Shown: in pieces, positions 54,200 through 63,971 of the stretch | Numbering within the stretch: the stretch's first letter is position 1 | Layout of the letters: each line of letters starts with the position of its first letter | NCBI RefSeq assembly: GCF_900215605.1 | Contig: NZ_OBEL01000001.1 | Coordinates: 434,001 to 498,000 of the forward strand | DNA length: 64,000 bases | Origin: Cohaesibacter gelatinilyticus | Lineage (GTDB): Bacteria > Pseudomonadota > Alphaproteobacteria > Rhizobiales > Cohaesibacteraceae | Direction: 5' to 3' | Program-made: the position numbers and the translations under genes | Notes under the pieces: generated by a model | Told to the model about the DNA's origin: nothing | The model's database searches: none | Seen by the model: the letters and a program-made list of their open reading frames with translations, nothing else

Positions 54200-57079
54200 C
54201 TATTCCGACACCTCGTCCTCATAATCGGACATCGGAGGACAGGTGCAGACGAGGTTGCGATCACCAAAGGCGTTGTCAACGCGATTGACCGGTGGCCAAT
54301 ATTTGTCGACTTCGAACGCACCAACAGGGAAGCAACCTTCCTTGCGGCTATATGGGCGATCCCATTCACCAATCAGATCCTTGACGGTGTGAGGAGCATT
54401 CTTCAAAGGATTGTTGTCCTTATCGATGATGCCTTCCTCAATCGCACGAGCTTCTTCGCGGATCTGAAGCATGGAGTCGATGAAACGATCAATCTCTGCC
54501 TTCGGCTCGGATTCTGTTGGCTCAACCATCAAGGTGCCAGCAACCGGCCAACTCATGGTCGGTGCGTGGAAACCATTATCGATCAAACGCTTGGCAACAT
54601 CATCAACGCTGACATTGCAGCTATCTGCCAATGGGCGCGTATCGACGATACATTCATGAGCTACACGACCCGTGTCGGATGTATAGAGAATCTCATAAGC
54701 CCCTTGCAGACGTGCTGCAATATAGTTGGCATTGAGGATTGCGACCTTGGTGGCCTGGGTCAGACCCGCACCACCCATCAGCAGGCAATAAGCCCAGCTC
54801 ACCGGCAGAATGGAAGGTGAGCCGAATGGTGCTGCAGAAACAGGACCAATAGCAGCATCACGCTCTGGGTGACCTGGAAGGAATGGAGCCAGATGGGCTT
54901 TCACACCAATTGGCCCCATGCCTGGTCCGCCACCCCCATGGGGAATACAGAAGGTTTTGTGCAAATTCAAATGACTGACATCGCCGCCAACATCGCCCGG
55001 GCGCGCCAGACCAACCATGGCGTTCATATTGGCACCGTCGATATAGACCTGACCACCATGTTCATGAGTGATGGAACAAACCTCTTCGACGGTTTCTTCA
55101 AAGACACCATGAGTGGATGGATAGGTGATCATGCAGGCCGCGAGATTTTCGCTGTGCTTTTCCGCCTTTGCACGGAAATCTTCCAGATCAATATCACCGT
55201 TCTCGGCAGACTTCACTGGAACCACTTTCCAACCTACCATTTGCGCAGAAGCAGGGTTGGTGCCATGCGCAGAAGTCGGGATCAAACAGATGTTACGATG
55301 CCCTTCACCACGAGATTTGTGATAGTTCAGAATGGTCAGCAAACCGGCATATTCGCCTTGTGCACCAGAATTTGGTTGCTGGGAAATGGCATCATAACCG
55401 GTGACCTGACAGAGCTTGTCATTCAGATCATCGATCATTTCCTTGTAACCAAGAGCCTGATCCTGCGGGACGAACGGGTGCAGGTCAGCAAATTCTGGCC
55501 AAGTGACAGGGATCATCTCAATGGTTGCGTTGAGCTTCATGGTGCAGGAGCCAAGAGGGATCATTGCACGATCAAGTGCCAGATCGCGGTCAGCAAGACG
55601 GCGCATATAGCGGGTGATCTCAGCTTCCGCCCGGTTGAGATGAAAGATCGGATGGGTCAGATAGTCTGTATGACGCAAGTTGGCGTTTGGCAGGCGGTAA
55701 TCCTGTTCAAAATCGCTCTCGACTTCATGCTCGAAGCCACCATAGTCAAGATCGGAGCCACCAAAGGCAGCCCAAACAGCTTCAACCGTTTCTGGGCGTG
55801 TCTGCTCATCAAGGCTGATGCCGATCTTGCTATTGCCGATCTTGCGCAGGTTGACGCCTTGTGACACGGCAGCATCCATGATGACGCCTTGCAGAGCGCC
55901 AACTTCCACTGTGAGCGTGTCGAAAAAGACTTTCGGCTCAACGCTGAAGCCAAGACTCTCCAGACCTTTGGCAAGGCGAACGGTCTTCCGATGTACATAT
56001 TGCGCAATGGCCTTGATACCATCAGGACCATGATAAACCGCATACATGGATGCGATCACTGCCAGCAGTGCCTGAGCGGTACAAACGTTGGAGTTTGCTT
56101 TCTCACGACGGATGTGCTGCTCACGGGTCTGCAGAGCCAGACGATAGGCTTTGCGACCACGGCTATCGATGGAAACACCAATGATACGACCTGGCATGGA
56201 GCGTTTGAAGGCATCACGACAGGACATGTAAGCAGCGTGTGGGCCGCCGTACCCCATTGGCACGCCAAAGCGCTGTGTGGAGCCAATGGCAATATCCGCA
56301 CCCATTTCTCCTGGAGATTTCAGCAATGCCAGAGCCAGAGGATCGGCAGCGACAACAGCTAGTGCTTTGTTCTCATGCAACCGAGAAATCAGATCGGAAA
56401 AATCGCGCACATGACCATAGGTGCCGGGATACTGGAAGATTGCACCAAAGACAGTGCTGGCATCCAGTTCATCTGGTTGACCAATCTGCACCTCAATACC
56501 AAGAGGCTCGGCACGGGTCTGGATCACGGCAATATTTTGCGGATGACAATTGGCATCAACAAAGAAAATGTTTGATTTGGATTTGGAAGCGCGCTTTGCC
56601 ATGGTCATGGCTTCTGCTGCGGCAGTCGACTCGTCCAAAAGAGACGCGTTGGCGATTTCCAGACCAGTCAGATCGGAGATCATGGTTTGGTAGTTCAACA
56701 AGGCTTCAAGGCGGCCTTGCGAAATTTCCGGTTGATATGGAGTATAGGCGGTGTACCAGGCCGGGTTTTCCAGAATATTGCGCAGGATTACCGGAGGTGT
56801 TGTCGTGCCATGGTAGCCTTGACCGATAAGAGAAGTCAGTATCTTGTTTTTGTCAGCTATCTGACGCATGTGATGCAAAGTATCGCGCTCGCTCAGAGCG
56901 TCACCCCAATCCAATGGTTCCTTGATGCGAATGGAAGAAGGAACTGTGGCATCGATCAGGGCATCCAGACTGTCAAACCCGACAGTTTTCAGCATGTCGG
57001 ACATTTCCGACGGAGAAGGGCCAATATGACGACGGTTGGCAAAATCATAAGCCATATAGTCGGTCGGTTTGAAAGCCAT
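54200..57079 (-). CDS. gcvP: Glycine dehydrogenase (decarboxylating), P-protein
   Basis: A 959-residue full-length, homodimeric-type P-protein of the glycine cleavage system, with both the GcvPA-like and GcvPB-like halves. The PLP lysine lies in [20 protein letters not shown], and the N-terminal [15 protein letters not shown] and the later [12 protein letters not shown] are signature segments. It decarboxylates glycine and passes the aminomethyl group to GcvH. The ATG at 57079 follows AAAGGAG. No gcvT or gcvH gene is adjacent, which is uncommon; they must be elsewhere. Confidence 0.96.
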   Translation of the reverse strand: MAFKPTDYMAYDFANRRHIGPSPSEMSDMLKTVGFDSLDALIDATVPSSIRIKEPLDWGDALSERDTLHHMRQIADKNKILTSLIGQGYHGTTTPPVILRNILENPAWYTAYTPYQPEISQGRLEALLNYQTMISDLTGLEIANASLLDESTAAAEAMTMAKRASKSKSNIFFVDANCHPQNIAVIQTRAEPLGIEVQIGQPDELDASTVFGAIFQYPGTYGHVRDFSDLISRLHENKALAVVAADPLALALLKSPGEMGADIAIGSTQRFGVPMGYGGPHAAYMSCRDAFKRSMPGRIIGVSIDSRGRKAYRLALQTREQHIRREKANSNVCTAQALLAVIASMYAVYHGPDGIKAIAQYVHRKTVRLAKGLESLGFSVEPKVFFDTLTVEVGALQGVIMDAAVSQGVNLRKIGNSKIGISLDEQTRPETVEAVWAAFGGSDLDYGGFEHEVESDFEQDYRLPNANLRHTDYLTHPIFHLNRAEAEITRYMRRLADRDLALDRAMIPLGSCTMKLNATIEMIPVTWPEFADLHPFVPQDQALGYKEMIDDLNDKLCQVTGYDAISQQPNSGAQGEYAGLLTILNYHKSRGEGHRNICLIPTSAHGTNPASAQMVGWKVVPVKSAENGDIDLEDFRAKAEKHSENLAACMITYPSTHGVFEETVEEVCSITHEHGGQVYIDGANMNAMVGLARPGDVGGDVSHLNLHKTFCIPHGGGGPGMGPIGVKAHLAPFLPGHPERDAAIGPVSAAPFGSPSILPVSWAYCLLMGGAGLTQATKVAILNANYIAARLQGAYEILYTSDTGRVAHECIVDTRPLADSCNVSVDDVAKRLIDNGFHAPTMSWPVAGTLMVEPTESEPKAEIDRFIDSMLQIREEARAIEEGIIDKDNNPLKNAPHTVKDLIGEWDRPYSRKEGCFPVGAFEVDKYWPPVNRVDNAFGDRNLVCTCPPMSDYEDEVSE

Positions 57080-57137
57080 TGCGAACTCCTTTAAGTAGCA
57101 CACATGCTTGATGGTCAATCGCTTCAATCATGAGCGC

Positions 57138-57230
57138 CCCGACAATCAATGTCGGGACAGTCCCGGGATCCGAAACCAGCCGGCGGAGGCCGGCTGGCAG
57201 AGATCAGATGATCAACCGGATAATCCGGTT
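57138..57230. repeat. Three consecutive hairpins downstream of the usp gene
   Basis: The gap between gcvP and the usp gene holds CCCGACA/TGTCGGG (57139-57155), CCAGCCGGC/GCCGGCTGG (57176-57197, loop GGAG) and AACCGGA/TCCGGTT (about 57213-57230). None has a convincing T-run. The middle one could end the usp transcript; as a set they resemble REP-type intergenic palindromes. Confidence 0.6.
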
Positions 57231-57244
57231 ATGTCTCGCCTATT

Positions 57245-57658
57245 CTAATCCCGAATTACCAGAACAGAACAGTGGGCATTGCGTACAACACGTGCCAGAT
57301 TCGGGCCGATTTCGTAATTGGGGAAATCACCTTCTGCCGATGCAATCACAATCATTTCGATCTTCTCGGCATGGGCATATTTCAAAATTTCGCGATAGAC
57401 GCTGCCCTGACGGATTTCAACCTTCAAATCATCACAGCCTTGCTCGACCAGAATGGCTTTGATCTTGGTTTTGACATGTTCCGCAGCGCCATCGCCATAA
57501 TTGTCAGGCAAATTTGGCAAATGAAGGATTTCGGGAATCACCGTCAAGATGGTCAGGCTTGCACCATAAAAACCAGCCTGTTCCCGTGCCACGGGTAGAG
57601 CTTTTTCCCATGATTTGGGATCCGAATAATCGATCGGCAACAAAATAGATTTGGCCAT
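57245..57658 (-). CDS. Universal stress protein (UspA family)
   Basis: A 137-residue UspA-fold protein. It starts MAKSILLPIDYSDPKSWEK and ends NLARVVRNAHCSVLVIRD, the typical beta strands. The ATP-binding-type G-2x-G-9x-G(S/T) motif is not intact (ASAEGDFPNYEIGPNLARVV), so nucleotide binding is uncertain. It lies 90 bases downstream of the AGCS symporter gene on the same strand and may be co-transcribed with it. Confidence 0.85.
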   Translation of the reverse strand: MAKSILLPIDYSDPKSWEKALPVAREQAGFYGASLTILTVIPEILHLPNLPDNYGDGAAEHVKTKIKAILVEQGCDDLKVEIRQGSVYREILKYAHAEKIEMIVIASAEGDFPNYEIGPNLARVVRNAHCSVLVIRD

Positions 57659-57748
57659 TGATCAGTCCCCGCAGGAGTTCAGTGTTTCATTTATTGAAGA
57701 TTTGCCGGACAATTGATCATCAAAACCGGCAAATCTTCTTGCGATATC

Positions 57749-59101
57749 TTATTGGTCTTTATCGGACCCTTCGGCGAAATAGGCCTTGGTCATGCTGAAG
57801 ATGATCGGGCTAAGCAGTGCCAGCGCAATCAGGTTTGGAATAGCCATCATGGCATTCAGCGTATCAGCCAGTAGCCAGATGAAGCCCAAGTCAGCGGTTG
57901 CACCGAAATAGATCATCACGATCCATGCAATGCGGTATGGCAACAGCACCTTGTGACCCAGCAGGTAGCCAACGCATTTCTCACCATAGAAGGACCAGCC
58001 AAGAATGGTGGTGAAGGCAAAGATTGACAAAGCAATTGCAATCAGCGAGCCACCAATGCCCGGGAGAGTGGTTTCGAACGCCAGTGAGGTCAGAGCCGCC
58101 CCGGATTCGCCGGATGTCCAAGCGCCAGATGCAATGATAGCAAGACCGGTGATGGAGCAGACGATGATGGTGTCGATGAAGGTGCCGAGCATCGCGATCA
58201 GACCTTGATTGACAGGGCTGTTGTTGGACGCAGCGGCGTGAGCGATCGGAGCAGAACCAAGGCCTGCTTCGTTGGAGAATACGCCACGGGCAACACCAAA
58301 GCGGATCGCAGCCCAAACAGCCGCACCAGCAAAGCCACCTTCAGCAGCAGATGGTGTGAAGGCATGGGTAAAGACCAAGCCAATTGCATCACCAAGAGTG
58401 CCGATATTCAAAAGCAGAACCAGAAGACCTGCAACGATGTAGCTGACAGCCATGAAAGGAACCAGCTTACCGGCAACCATACCAATACGCTGAATACCGC
58501 CAAGGATAACAGCAGCGGTCAGAAGCATCAGGATCACGCCGGTAACAGAGGTATTTACACCAAAATTGCTATCCAGCACTTGTGCAACACCGTTGGCCTG
58601 CACGCCATTGCCGATACCAAAGGCTGCAATCGCGCCAAACAGGGCGAAGGCAAAGCCGAGCCAGGCCCATTTCGCGCCAAGACCGTTCTTGATGTAGTAC
58701 ATTGGGCCGCCAACATAGTTGCCCAGCTCATCTTTCTCGCGATATTTCACCGCCAGTACAGCTTCGCCATATTTGGTCGCCATGCCCACCAATGCGGTCA
58801 TCCACATCCAGAACAGAGCACCAGGTCCACCAAGAAACACAGCCGTTGCTACACCTGCAATGTTACCGGTTCCGATGGTTGCTGAGAGTGAAGTCATCAG
58901 GGCGTTGAATGGGCTGATTTGCCCTTCGCCTTGTCCTTCGCGGCCTTTGAACAAAAGGCCAAAGCCAGTGCCCAAGCGCAGGATCGGCATGAGTTTCAGG
59001 CCAACCTGAAGGAAGAAGCCAACCCCCAGGATAAGAACCAACATCAGTGGCCCCCAAACGATCCCGTTGATCGAGTTGACGATACTTGTAAGTGCTTCCA
59101 T
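57749..59101 (-). CDS. AGCS-family Na+:alanine/glycine symporter
   Basis: A 450-residue inner-membrane amino acid carrier with about eleven helices. Family signatures include SATIGTGNIAGVATAVFLGG, which contains Na+ and substrate contacts, and VARGVFSNEAGLGSAPIAH. It imports alanine, glycine or D-alanine with Na+. Its place near gcvP and sdaA fits glycine/alanine use. GGGGAGGA precedes the ATG. The XRE-cupin regulator at 59542 is divergent from it. Confidence 0.9.
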   Translation of the reverse strand: MEALTSIVNSINGIVWGPLMLVLILGVGFFLQVGLKLMPILRLGTGFGLLFKGREGQGEGQISPFNALMTSLSATIGTGNIAGVATAVFLGGPGALFWMWMTALVGMATKYGEAVLAVKYREKDELGNYVGGPMYYIKNGLGAKWAWLGFAFALFGAIAAFGIGNGVQANGVAQVLDSNFGVNTSVTGVILMLLTAAVILGGIQRIGMVAGKLVPFMAVSYIVAGLLVLLLNIGTLGDAIGLVFTHAFTPSAAEGGFAGAAVWAAIRFGVARGVFSNEAGLGSAPIAHAAASNNSPVNQGLIAMLGTFIDTIIVCSITGLAIIASGAWTSGESGAALTSLAFETTLPGIGGSLIAIALSIFAFTTILGWSFYGEKCVGYLLGHKVLLPYRIAWIVMIYFGATADLGFIWLLADTLNAMMAIPNLIALALLSPIIFSMTKAYFAEGSDKDQ

Positions 59102-59541
59102 TTAGCATTCCTCCCCGTTTGAAGACGGAAACCTGCCCGCTAAGAGGGTGAAGCGGGCTTTCCTCTTCTTCTGAAAGATACTTCAGACAAATGAGGGGAA
59201 CCGGTCCCAAATCTGGTATGCCGGATTTCCCTCAGTGATCGGACCAGTCTGTAAATGACAGCACAAATTGCCTTCCCGCAACAACCGCATCGGTCAATAA
59301 TCAGCATTTGAATTCACTTGATGGTCGACAGATTGGTTATTTGCAGGAATTTTGAGAGATGGCGGCCTCCATTTTCCACCAAACCTCAAGAGTGCTGCCT
59401 GCACGACTATAGTCTGATAAAGTTTCTTATAGGGGAATTTTCCCTTATTGGCAATATTGGGTGTGGTAAGAAATTTGATATTTCCCAAAAATGCTCTAGT
59501 GTCAGTCAGATAACGAGTTCTAATGGAGCAGTGAATCGATA

Positions 59542-60198
59542 ATGGGTGAGTTACAGGCGTCGGAACTGGCAAACGCGAGGAGTGAAGAGTCTCAAGGTGG
59601 CAAACGGCCAGGACAGTCTCATGCGGGGAAATCCGCTCCCACCCAGTCTGCTTTGGGGCAAATGGTGCGAGAAGCGCGCAAGAAAAAAGGCTGGACGCTT
59701 GAAGAAACTGGCCAACGTGCCGGTATAGGTCGTTCTACCCTATCCAAGATTGAAAATAATCAGACACGTCCCGGTTTTGAAATTGTACGTCGCCTGACAC
59801 AGGCTCTTGAGTTGGAAACGCCAAATTTGTTCCTCCAATCAGGAAAAAGTGATATTTCAGGCCGCCGTGATGTGACCCGCAAAGGAGAAGGGGAGCCAAA
59901 GCATACGGTGACCTATCATCACGAGCTTCTTTGCAATGAGCTGTCTTCCAAACAGATGCTTCCGTATTTTTCTACCATCAAGGCTCGCGATTTCTCCGAT
60001 TTTGATGACTGGATTCGCCACCGTGGTGAAGAATTCATGCTTGTCCTGTCCGGGGAACTGGAGTTGCTGACTGAGCATTATCGTCCGCTGCCAATGAAGG
60101 CTGGTGATTCCGTTTATTATGACAGTGGTATGGGGCATTGTTGTATTTCGACGTCCGAGGAAGATGCCGTAGTGCTTTGGGTGAGCCTCGAACGTTAG
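59542..60198 (+). CDS. XRE-family regulator with C-terminal cupin
   Basis: A 218-residue regulator. A basic, polar N-terminus of about 38 residues is followed by a helix-turn-helix of the XRE type (VREARKKKGWTLEETGQRAG, IGRSTLSKIENNQTRPG). A cupin sensor domain follows (about 130-215) with RGEEFMLVLSGELEL and DSVYYDSGMGHCCIS. Such HTH-cupin proteins commonly control amino acid or polyamine genes. Divergence from the AGCS symporter makes that gene a candidate target. The His/Glu pattern of the cupin (GEEF, GHC) could bind a metal or small ligand. Confidence 0.87.
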   Translation: MGELQASELANARSEESQGGKRPGQSHAGKSAPTQSALGQMVREARKKKGWTLEETGQRAGIGRSTLSKIENNQTRPGFEIVRRLTQALELETPNLFLQSGKSDISGRRDVTRKGEGEPKHTVTYHHELLCNELSSKQMLPYFSTIKARDFSDFDDWIRHRGEEFMLVLSGELELLTEHYRPLPMKAGDSVYYDSGMGHCCISTSEEDAVVLWVSLER

Positions 60199-60514
60199 AG
60201 CTATTCCGCAAGTTTAGAAATACGAGAGCAGCAATTACAATGTTGCGTATTTTGAAATTGGCTTTCGTCTTGGTTCAATGGATGGTGATGAGAACCGGCG
60301 TGTTGCCGTCTGGCCATATGTGGCAATTTCACCCATGCTCAAAGACTGCAGATTTCCAGTAAAGGCACGGATGTCTTGTTCAATGGCTATAGAAAGTGAT
60401 TTGTGATTATTTGGTGCATTTTCTGGATCAGTGTTGAAGGAATAGCTGACATCGACGATTAGCTGTTTTTAAGGTAGCATCGAAGAGTTCCTGTAACTGA
60501 ATTGGTAATTGATC
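60199..60514. other. 316-bp intergenic region
   Basis: No gene, terminator or repeat that I can support. Short frames lack ribosome-binding sites. It presumably contains the promoter of the small secreted protein at 60515. Confidence 0.4.
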
Positions 60515-60874
60515 ATGTTTTTTCGAACTATTGTTTCTGCAGTTTTTATGGTGATAGGGTTTGGTTCTTTCAGCGCCAAAGCTGGCAATGTCCCATATAA
60601 TCCCAAAATCAAATTGAAAGTGGGACAAGCTATTGTCATGAAAGGTGTGCGTCACCGGGATTGTGACAAAGGAAAAGCTCCATCTGCAGCCGCGCTTCCA
60701 AAATTGCCAAAACTTAAAACCGGCACAATCCGGATTGGTGGTGTTGGTAAAGCTAACAGTGGACATTGCAAGGCTGTTGTGCCCGTCCGTATTATCAAGT
60801 TCCACGCCATGCGCCCGGGACGGGAAAATGTAAAAGTCTACGGTGACAAATTTTCAATTACTGTTACGAAATGA
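60515..60874 (+). CDS. Small secreted protein of unknown function
   Basis: A 119-residue protein with a signal peptide (about 1-23, FFRTIVSAVFMVIGFGSFSAKA) and a basic mature domain. Mature residues contain two cysteines (RDCDKGK and SGHCKAVVP) that could form a disulphide, and a run of short beta-like segments (TGTIRIGGVGKAN, VKVYGDKFSITVTK). No family is recognised. The ATG at 60515 has only a weak ribosome-binding site. Confidence 0.6.
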   Translation: MFFRTIVSAVFMVIGFGSFSAKAGNVPYNPKIKLKVGQAIVMKGVRHRDCDKGKAPSAAALPKLPKLKTGTIRIGGVGKANSGHCKAVVPVRIIKFHAMRPGRENVKVYGDKFSITVTK

Positions 60875-60896
60875 GCGCCTGCCGAGTTTGAGCAAA

Positions 60897-60933
60897 AAAG
60901 TGGCGAGTTGCTTCCTGAACAACTCACCACTTT
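60897..60933 (-). terminator. Rho-independent terminator of the TerB/DUF533 gene
   Basis: A 14-bp stem (AAAGTGGCGAGTTG with CAACTCACCACTTT, one mismatch). On the minus strand it is followed by six T residues. On the plus strand the run is weak, so it may only partly stop the secreted-protein transcript. Confidence 0.85.
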
Positions 60934-61004
60934 GTGGGCATTGAGGTTATGAAGCTCAAGAGGGAGAAACCAAAAGCTTAAACTTTTTAATACCCTTGGA
61001 AGCT

Positions 61005-61769
61005 CTAGTCGCCTGCTGCAATCAGGGTCTGATGAATTTGCTGCGTTAAGGCTGGCTCCAGTCCAAGGCGTGCTGCGAGCATGGAGAGATAAGCTTGCTC
61101 CGCTGGAGTGTCCACTTCGATGGCCATAAGAGAAGCGATGTAGATTTCCATCGCTTGTTCCTGACTTCGGGAAGCAGCAACCAAACCATCAATATCCATT
61201 GGCTTGTTCAACTGGTCAAACAAGAAGGCCTTCTCGTCGCTTGAGAGGTCGAGTTCGTTAATTTTACCAAAAATGGCCTGATGTTCGTCGGCATCAATCT
61301 GTCCATCAGCCTTGGCTGCGGCAATCATCGCGCTGACCAGCACAGATCCAAGGCCGTCACTATCCGTTACTGTGTCTGTAATCTCAAAACCTGATCCCAC
61401 CGGTGCGGCTGGCACATGTGATATTTGTGGAACTGTGCGGGTCGGGGCAGTGTTCCCTGGAGCGGAAGTTGTATTGGCAGAACCATCAATAGTCTGAGCA
61501 CCGGGATTGTTGGATTTGTAGTCTGTGTAAGCCTTGTATGCGAGGCCGGCCACAAGGGCGAGACCACCATAAGTGGCGGCTTTCTTTGCCATCTTGCGCC
61601 CCTTCTTGGAGCCCATCATATAGCCGGCCAAGCCGCCAGCAAGTGTACCACCGGCAATGCCACCGGCATTTTGGCTGAGATAGTCCTTACCCTTTTGCAT
61701 CGCGCCGGAGGCATTGCCGTTGCCACTGGCACCAAGAATTTCGTTGATCAGCTTGGATGCGTCAAACAT
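61005..61769 (-). CDS. DUF533/TerB-family protein (YebE-like)
   Basis: A 254-residue protein. The N-terminal part is a Gly/Ala-rich, membrane-inserting region (GGIAGGTLAGGLAGYMMGS and a following GLALVAGLAYKAY helix). A polar linker (about 90-130) leads to a C-terminal TerB-like helical domain with AAAKADGQIDADEHQAIFGK, whose Asp pattern is that of tellurite-resistance TerB metal sites. The function of DUF533 proteins is unknown; they are widespread inner-membrane or periplasmic proteins. Confidence 0.85.
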   Translation of the reverse strand: MFDASKLINEILGASGNGNASGAMQKGKDYLSQNAGGIAGGTLAGGLAGYMMGSKKGRKMAKKAATYGGLALVAGLAYKAYTDYKSNNPGAQTIDGSANTTSAPGNTAPTRTVPQISHVPAAPVGSGFEITDTVTDSDGLGSVLVSAMIAAAKADGQIDADEHQAIFGKINELDLSSDEKAFLFDQLNKPMDIDGLVAASRSQEQAMEIYIASLMAIEVDTPAEQAYLSMLAARLGLEPALTQQIHQTLIAAGD

Positions 61770-62037
61770 GGATAAGGATCCCCTTTTCGATCTCTGGACT
61801 ATGGTGGAGCTGGCTACTCAGCCTTGTGCCTTACAACTCATATAGGCCGCAAAAAAGGCAGAACAAGCACTTGATAGTCATTCCTTGACAGGAATTTTGT
61901 ATCTTATTGTGTAAGCTTGATTTGATAGGATGACGGCTCCAACCATTTGCTTGTTGCGTGATGTCGCAAGAAGAGATAGGCAAGAAACTTCGCGAAATTG
62001 TTCTGCCAGGCTACGAATGAATGAGGAAGCTGGAATC

Positions 62038-62280
62038 ATGTTGAAATGGATTGACCAAATTCCACTTCATATGCTGGTCATTGTTTCACTGACCTTGGGG
62101 CTTGCGCCTTTTGTGCCTGAGCCGCACATCGTTGAGAAGTTACGCATGTTGGGGCAAGGGATTTTATCCAGGCCCATCGATATTCTGGATTTATTTATGC
62201 ATGGGACCCCATGGCTTTTGCTGATCCTGCGTTTGCTGCGGTTGAAGCAATCAAAGTCAGAAGCCAAAGATCAATCCTAA
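62038..62280 (+). CDS. Small membrane protein (RND-transporter-like annotation family)
   Basis: An 80-residue protein that resembles the short proteins often labelled RND transporter in alpha- and gammaproteobacteria. It has an N-terminal hydrophobic helix (IPLHMLVIVSLTLGLAPFVP), a central amphipathic region (VEKLRMLGQGIL and PIDILDLFMHG), a second hydrophobic segment (TPWLLLILRLL) and a basic tail. The ATG at 62038 follows GAGGAAGC. It does not itself form a transporter. It converges on the TetR gene with three bases between stops. Confidence 0.65.
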   Translation: MLKWIDQIPLHMLVIVSLTLGLAPFVPEPHIVEKLRMLGQGILSRPIDILDLFMHGTPWLLLILRLLRLKQSKSEAKDQS

Positions 62281-62283
62281 GCC

Positions 62284-62904
62284 CTATCTTGAACCCAGTA
62301 ATGGTTCCAGTGATGCCACATATGCTTGAATATCGTCACGATCTTCATCAAACCATTCCAGCGACCAGTTCAATGCGCCGAGAATAGCATGTCGAAGGTG
62401 CCGTACTTTGGCTTGTTGCTCTTCGTTGGTTAACTTATGATTGGAGGCCCGAATATGACTGGTCAGCAAGTCAGTCCAGATGCGATCATAAGAACGGCGA
62501 TGATCCAGCAGATCCTGTCGAACGGCTTCTGGTACAAATGGGTAGCAGCGGATATGCGCAGAAGAAAAATCGCTGGCTGAGAGCAGAGTTCTGAGATGAA
62601 TGTGCATGGCGGCCAATACTCGATCATGAGAAGCCGTCTCGGTCGGCAAGGTCTGTAGCTCTTCGATAACGGCGGAACTGACAATATCGACTCCAACTCG
62701 CATGACTTCGCCCACCAATGCATCTTTGGAGGAGAAATGGTAGTAAAGGCTACCTGCCTTCATGTCGACTTTCTGCGCAAGATCCCTCAAAGACATATGG
62801 GAGTAACCGACGTCTCGCATCATCTTTGCCGCAACATTCAAGATTTCCTGTCTCGAGATAGAGGCTTTGTTTTGTTTGATTTTTCCTGACTTGCTTTTCG
62901 ACAT
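62284..62904 (-). CDS. TetR-family transcriptional regulator
   Basis: A 206-residue TetR protein. The N-terminal helix-turn-helix is ILNVAAKMMRDVGYSHMSLR, then LAQKVDMKAGSLYYHFSSKD and ALVGEV, a standard TetR DNA-binding unit. The C-terminal ligand domain resembles fatty-acid or acyl-CoA-responsive TetR regulators. The ATG at 62904 follows AAGGAG at a long spacing; the TTG-extended frame to 62955 is less likely. Its target is unknown. Confidence 0.87.
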   Translation of the reverse strand: MSKSKSGKIKQNKASISRQEILNVAAKMMRDVGYSHMSLRDLAQKVDMKAGSLYYHFSSKDALVGEVMRVGVDIVSSAVIEELQTLPTETASHDRVLAAMHIHLRTLLSASDFSSAHIRCYPFVPEAVRQDLLDHRRSYDRIWTDLLTSHIRASNHKLTNEEQQAKVRHLRHAILGALNWSLEWFDEDRDDIQAYVASLEPLLGSR

Positions 62905-63219
62905 GCAGTGCGCGCGCTCCTTCACGGATTGTGAAATCGAGACAATCCTGACCATGTATATGCAGGAATTTCAGATTAGAGAGACTCGACTGCTTCCGCA
63001 AGCGTCACATCTCTTTCAAATGCTTAAGTTCAGATCATGCACTGATATTGTTCTTTGAGTGCAAATCCATATGGCCTGATGCTGAGTATCAGGAGAGGAG
63101 TGTCAGTTGATCGATAACGCCAGCGATTGCCTTTTCTGATGAGGTGAGCTCCAATGTGAAGCCAAGGCCTTCATTCTAAAGCGTGGGCTTTTGTTTGCCA
63201 TGCCCATCATGGCCAGACA

Positions 63220-63486
63220 ATGCTCTGCGGCACGCTTCTCTATTTCTATCATGTCGTCAATGTTGTGATGGAAGTAACAGCTGCTCTTGCACGCCATGAT
63301 GACATAACGACCAATCAGCAGGATTTGGCCATACAGGCATCACCTCTTCAGGACATATTGGAAGATACGCCCATTCAGTTTGAGGATGTGGAGAATCTGT
63401 TTGGCCAGCAAGTGGCGCAAGTCATCAATGCATTGAACAAGAATTTGGCCTTACCGGCAAGTAAGGCTCGGATGAAGGACAGTCTT
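63220..63486 (+). pseudogene. Decayed HD-domain (RelA/SpoT-type hydrolase) fragment
   Basis: The frame has the landmarks of a (p)ppGpp-hydrolase-type HD domain: YHVVNVVMEVTAALARHDD, then DILEDTPIQFEDVENLFGQQ and VINALNKNLALPASKARMKD. The catalytic HD of the HDxxED motif is QD here (SPLQDILEDTP), so the metal-binding His is lost. The N-terminal residues are missing, and after about 63486 the frame no longer resembles the family and soon stops. It is probably a remnant of a small alarmone or nucleotidase HD protein. Confidence 0.55.
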
Positions 63487-63559
63487 TGGTGCATTCTACC
63501 GCGACTTCGGGTCTTGGATGGTAGATCTTTGATGGAATATTGTTGTCTTCGTCATTGAT

Positions 63560-63971
63560 TATCGGAGTGTATTTTACAGTATTCTCCAAAGGCAGGGCCA
63601 ACTCTGTGGCGTAGTGATCTGAAACAATCGATCCAGACAAGTATCATTTCTCCCAATTGATCTCAGGAAATTTCAAAAACCGCCTAAAATCCGGATATCA
63701 GCGCCGAGCCAAATATCTGTTCGTCTTGCTTGCATTTTCTCTGCCTGGATAAGTAAGTTTCCTATAGGGAAAAATGCTTCATTTTCGGAGCGGGATAACT
63801 GCTAATATCATCATGCAATCATTTGGAAAGTATGATTTTTTTGCCTCGATAAATTGAATGGAAGAAATGTGATTGGGTGTGGAATTGAAGGGCCAGTGGG
63901 TAAGCTTGGCGATACAACCAGTCGCAAATTCCATTTGAATGAGTTCGAATTGCCAGAGTGAGAGAAAAGAT
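63560..63971. other. 412-bp intergenic region
   Basis: No gene or repeat is supported. It follows the decayed HD gene and leads to the gene starting at 63972. It may hold further degraded coding sequence, but no similarity could be read. Confidence 0.4.

Noticed and set aside
59102-59541. Glycine riboswitch upstream of the AGCS symporter
   Set aside because: The conserved aptamer core of the glycine riboswitch was not found on the minus strand here, nor upstream of gcvP.
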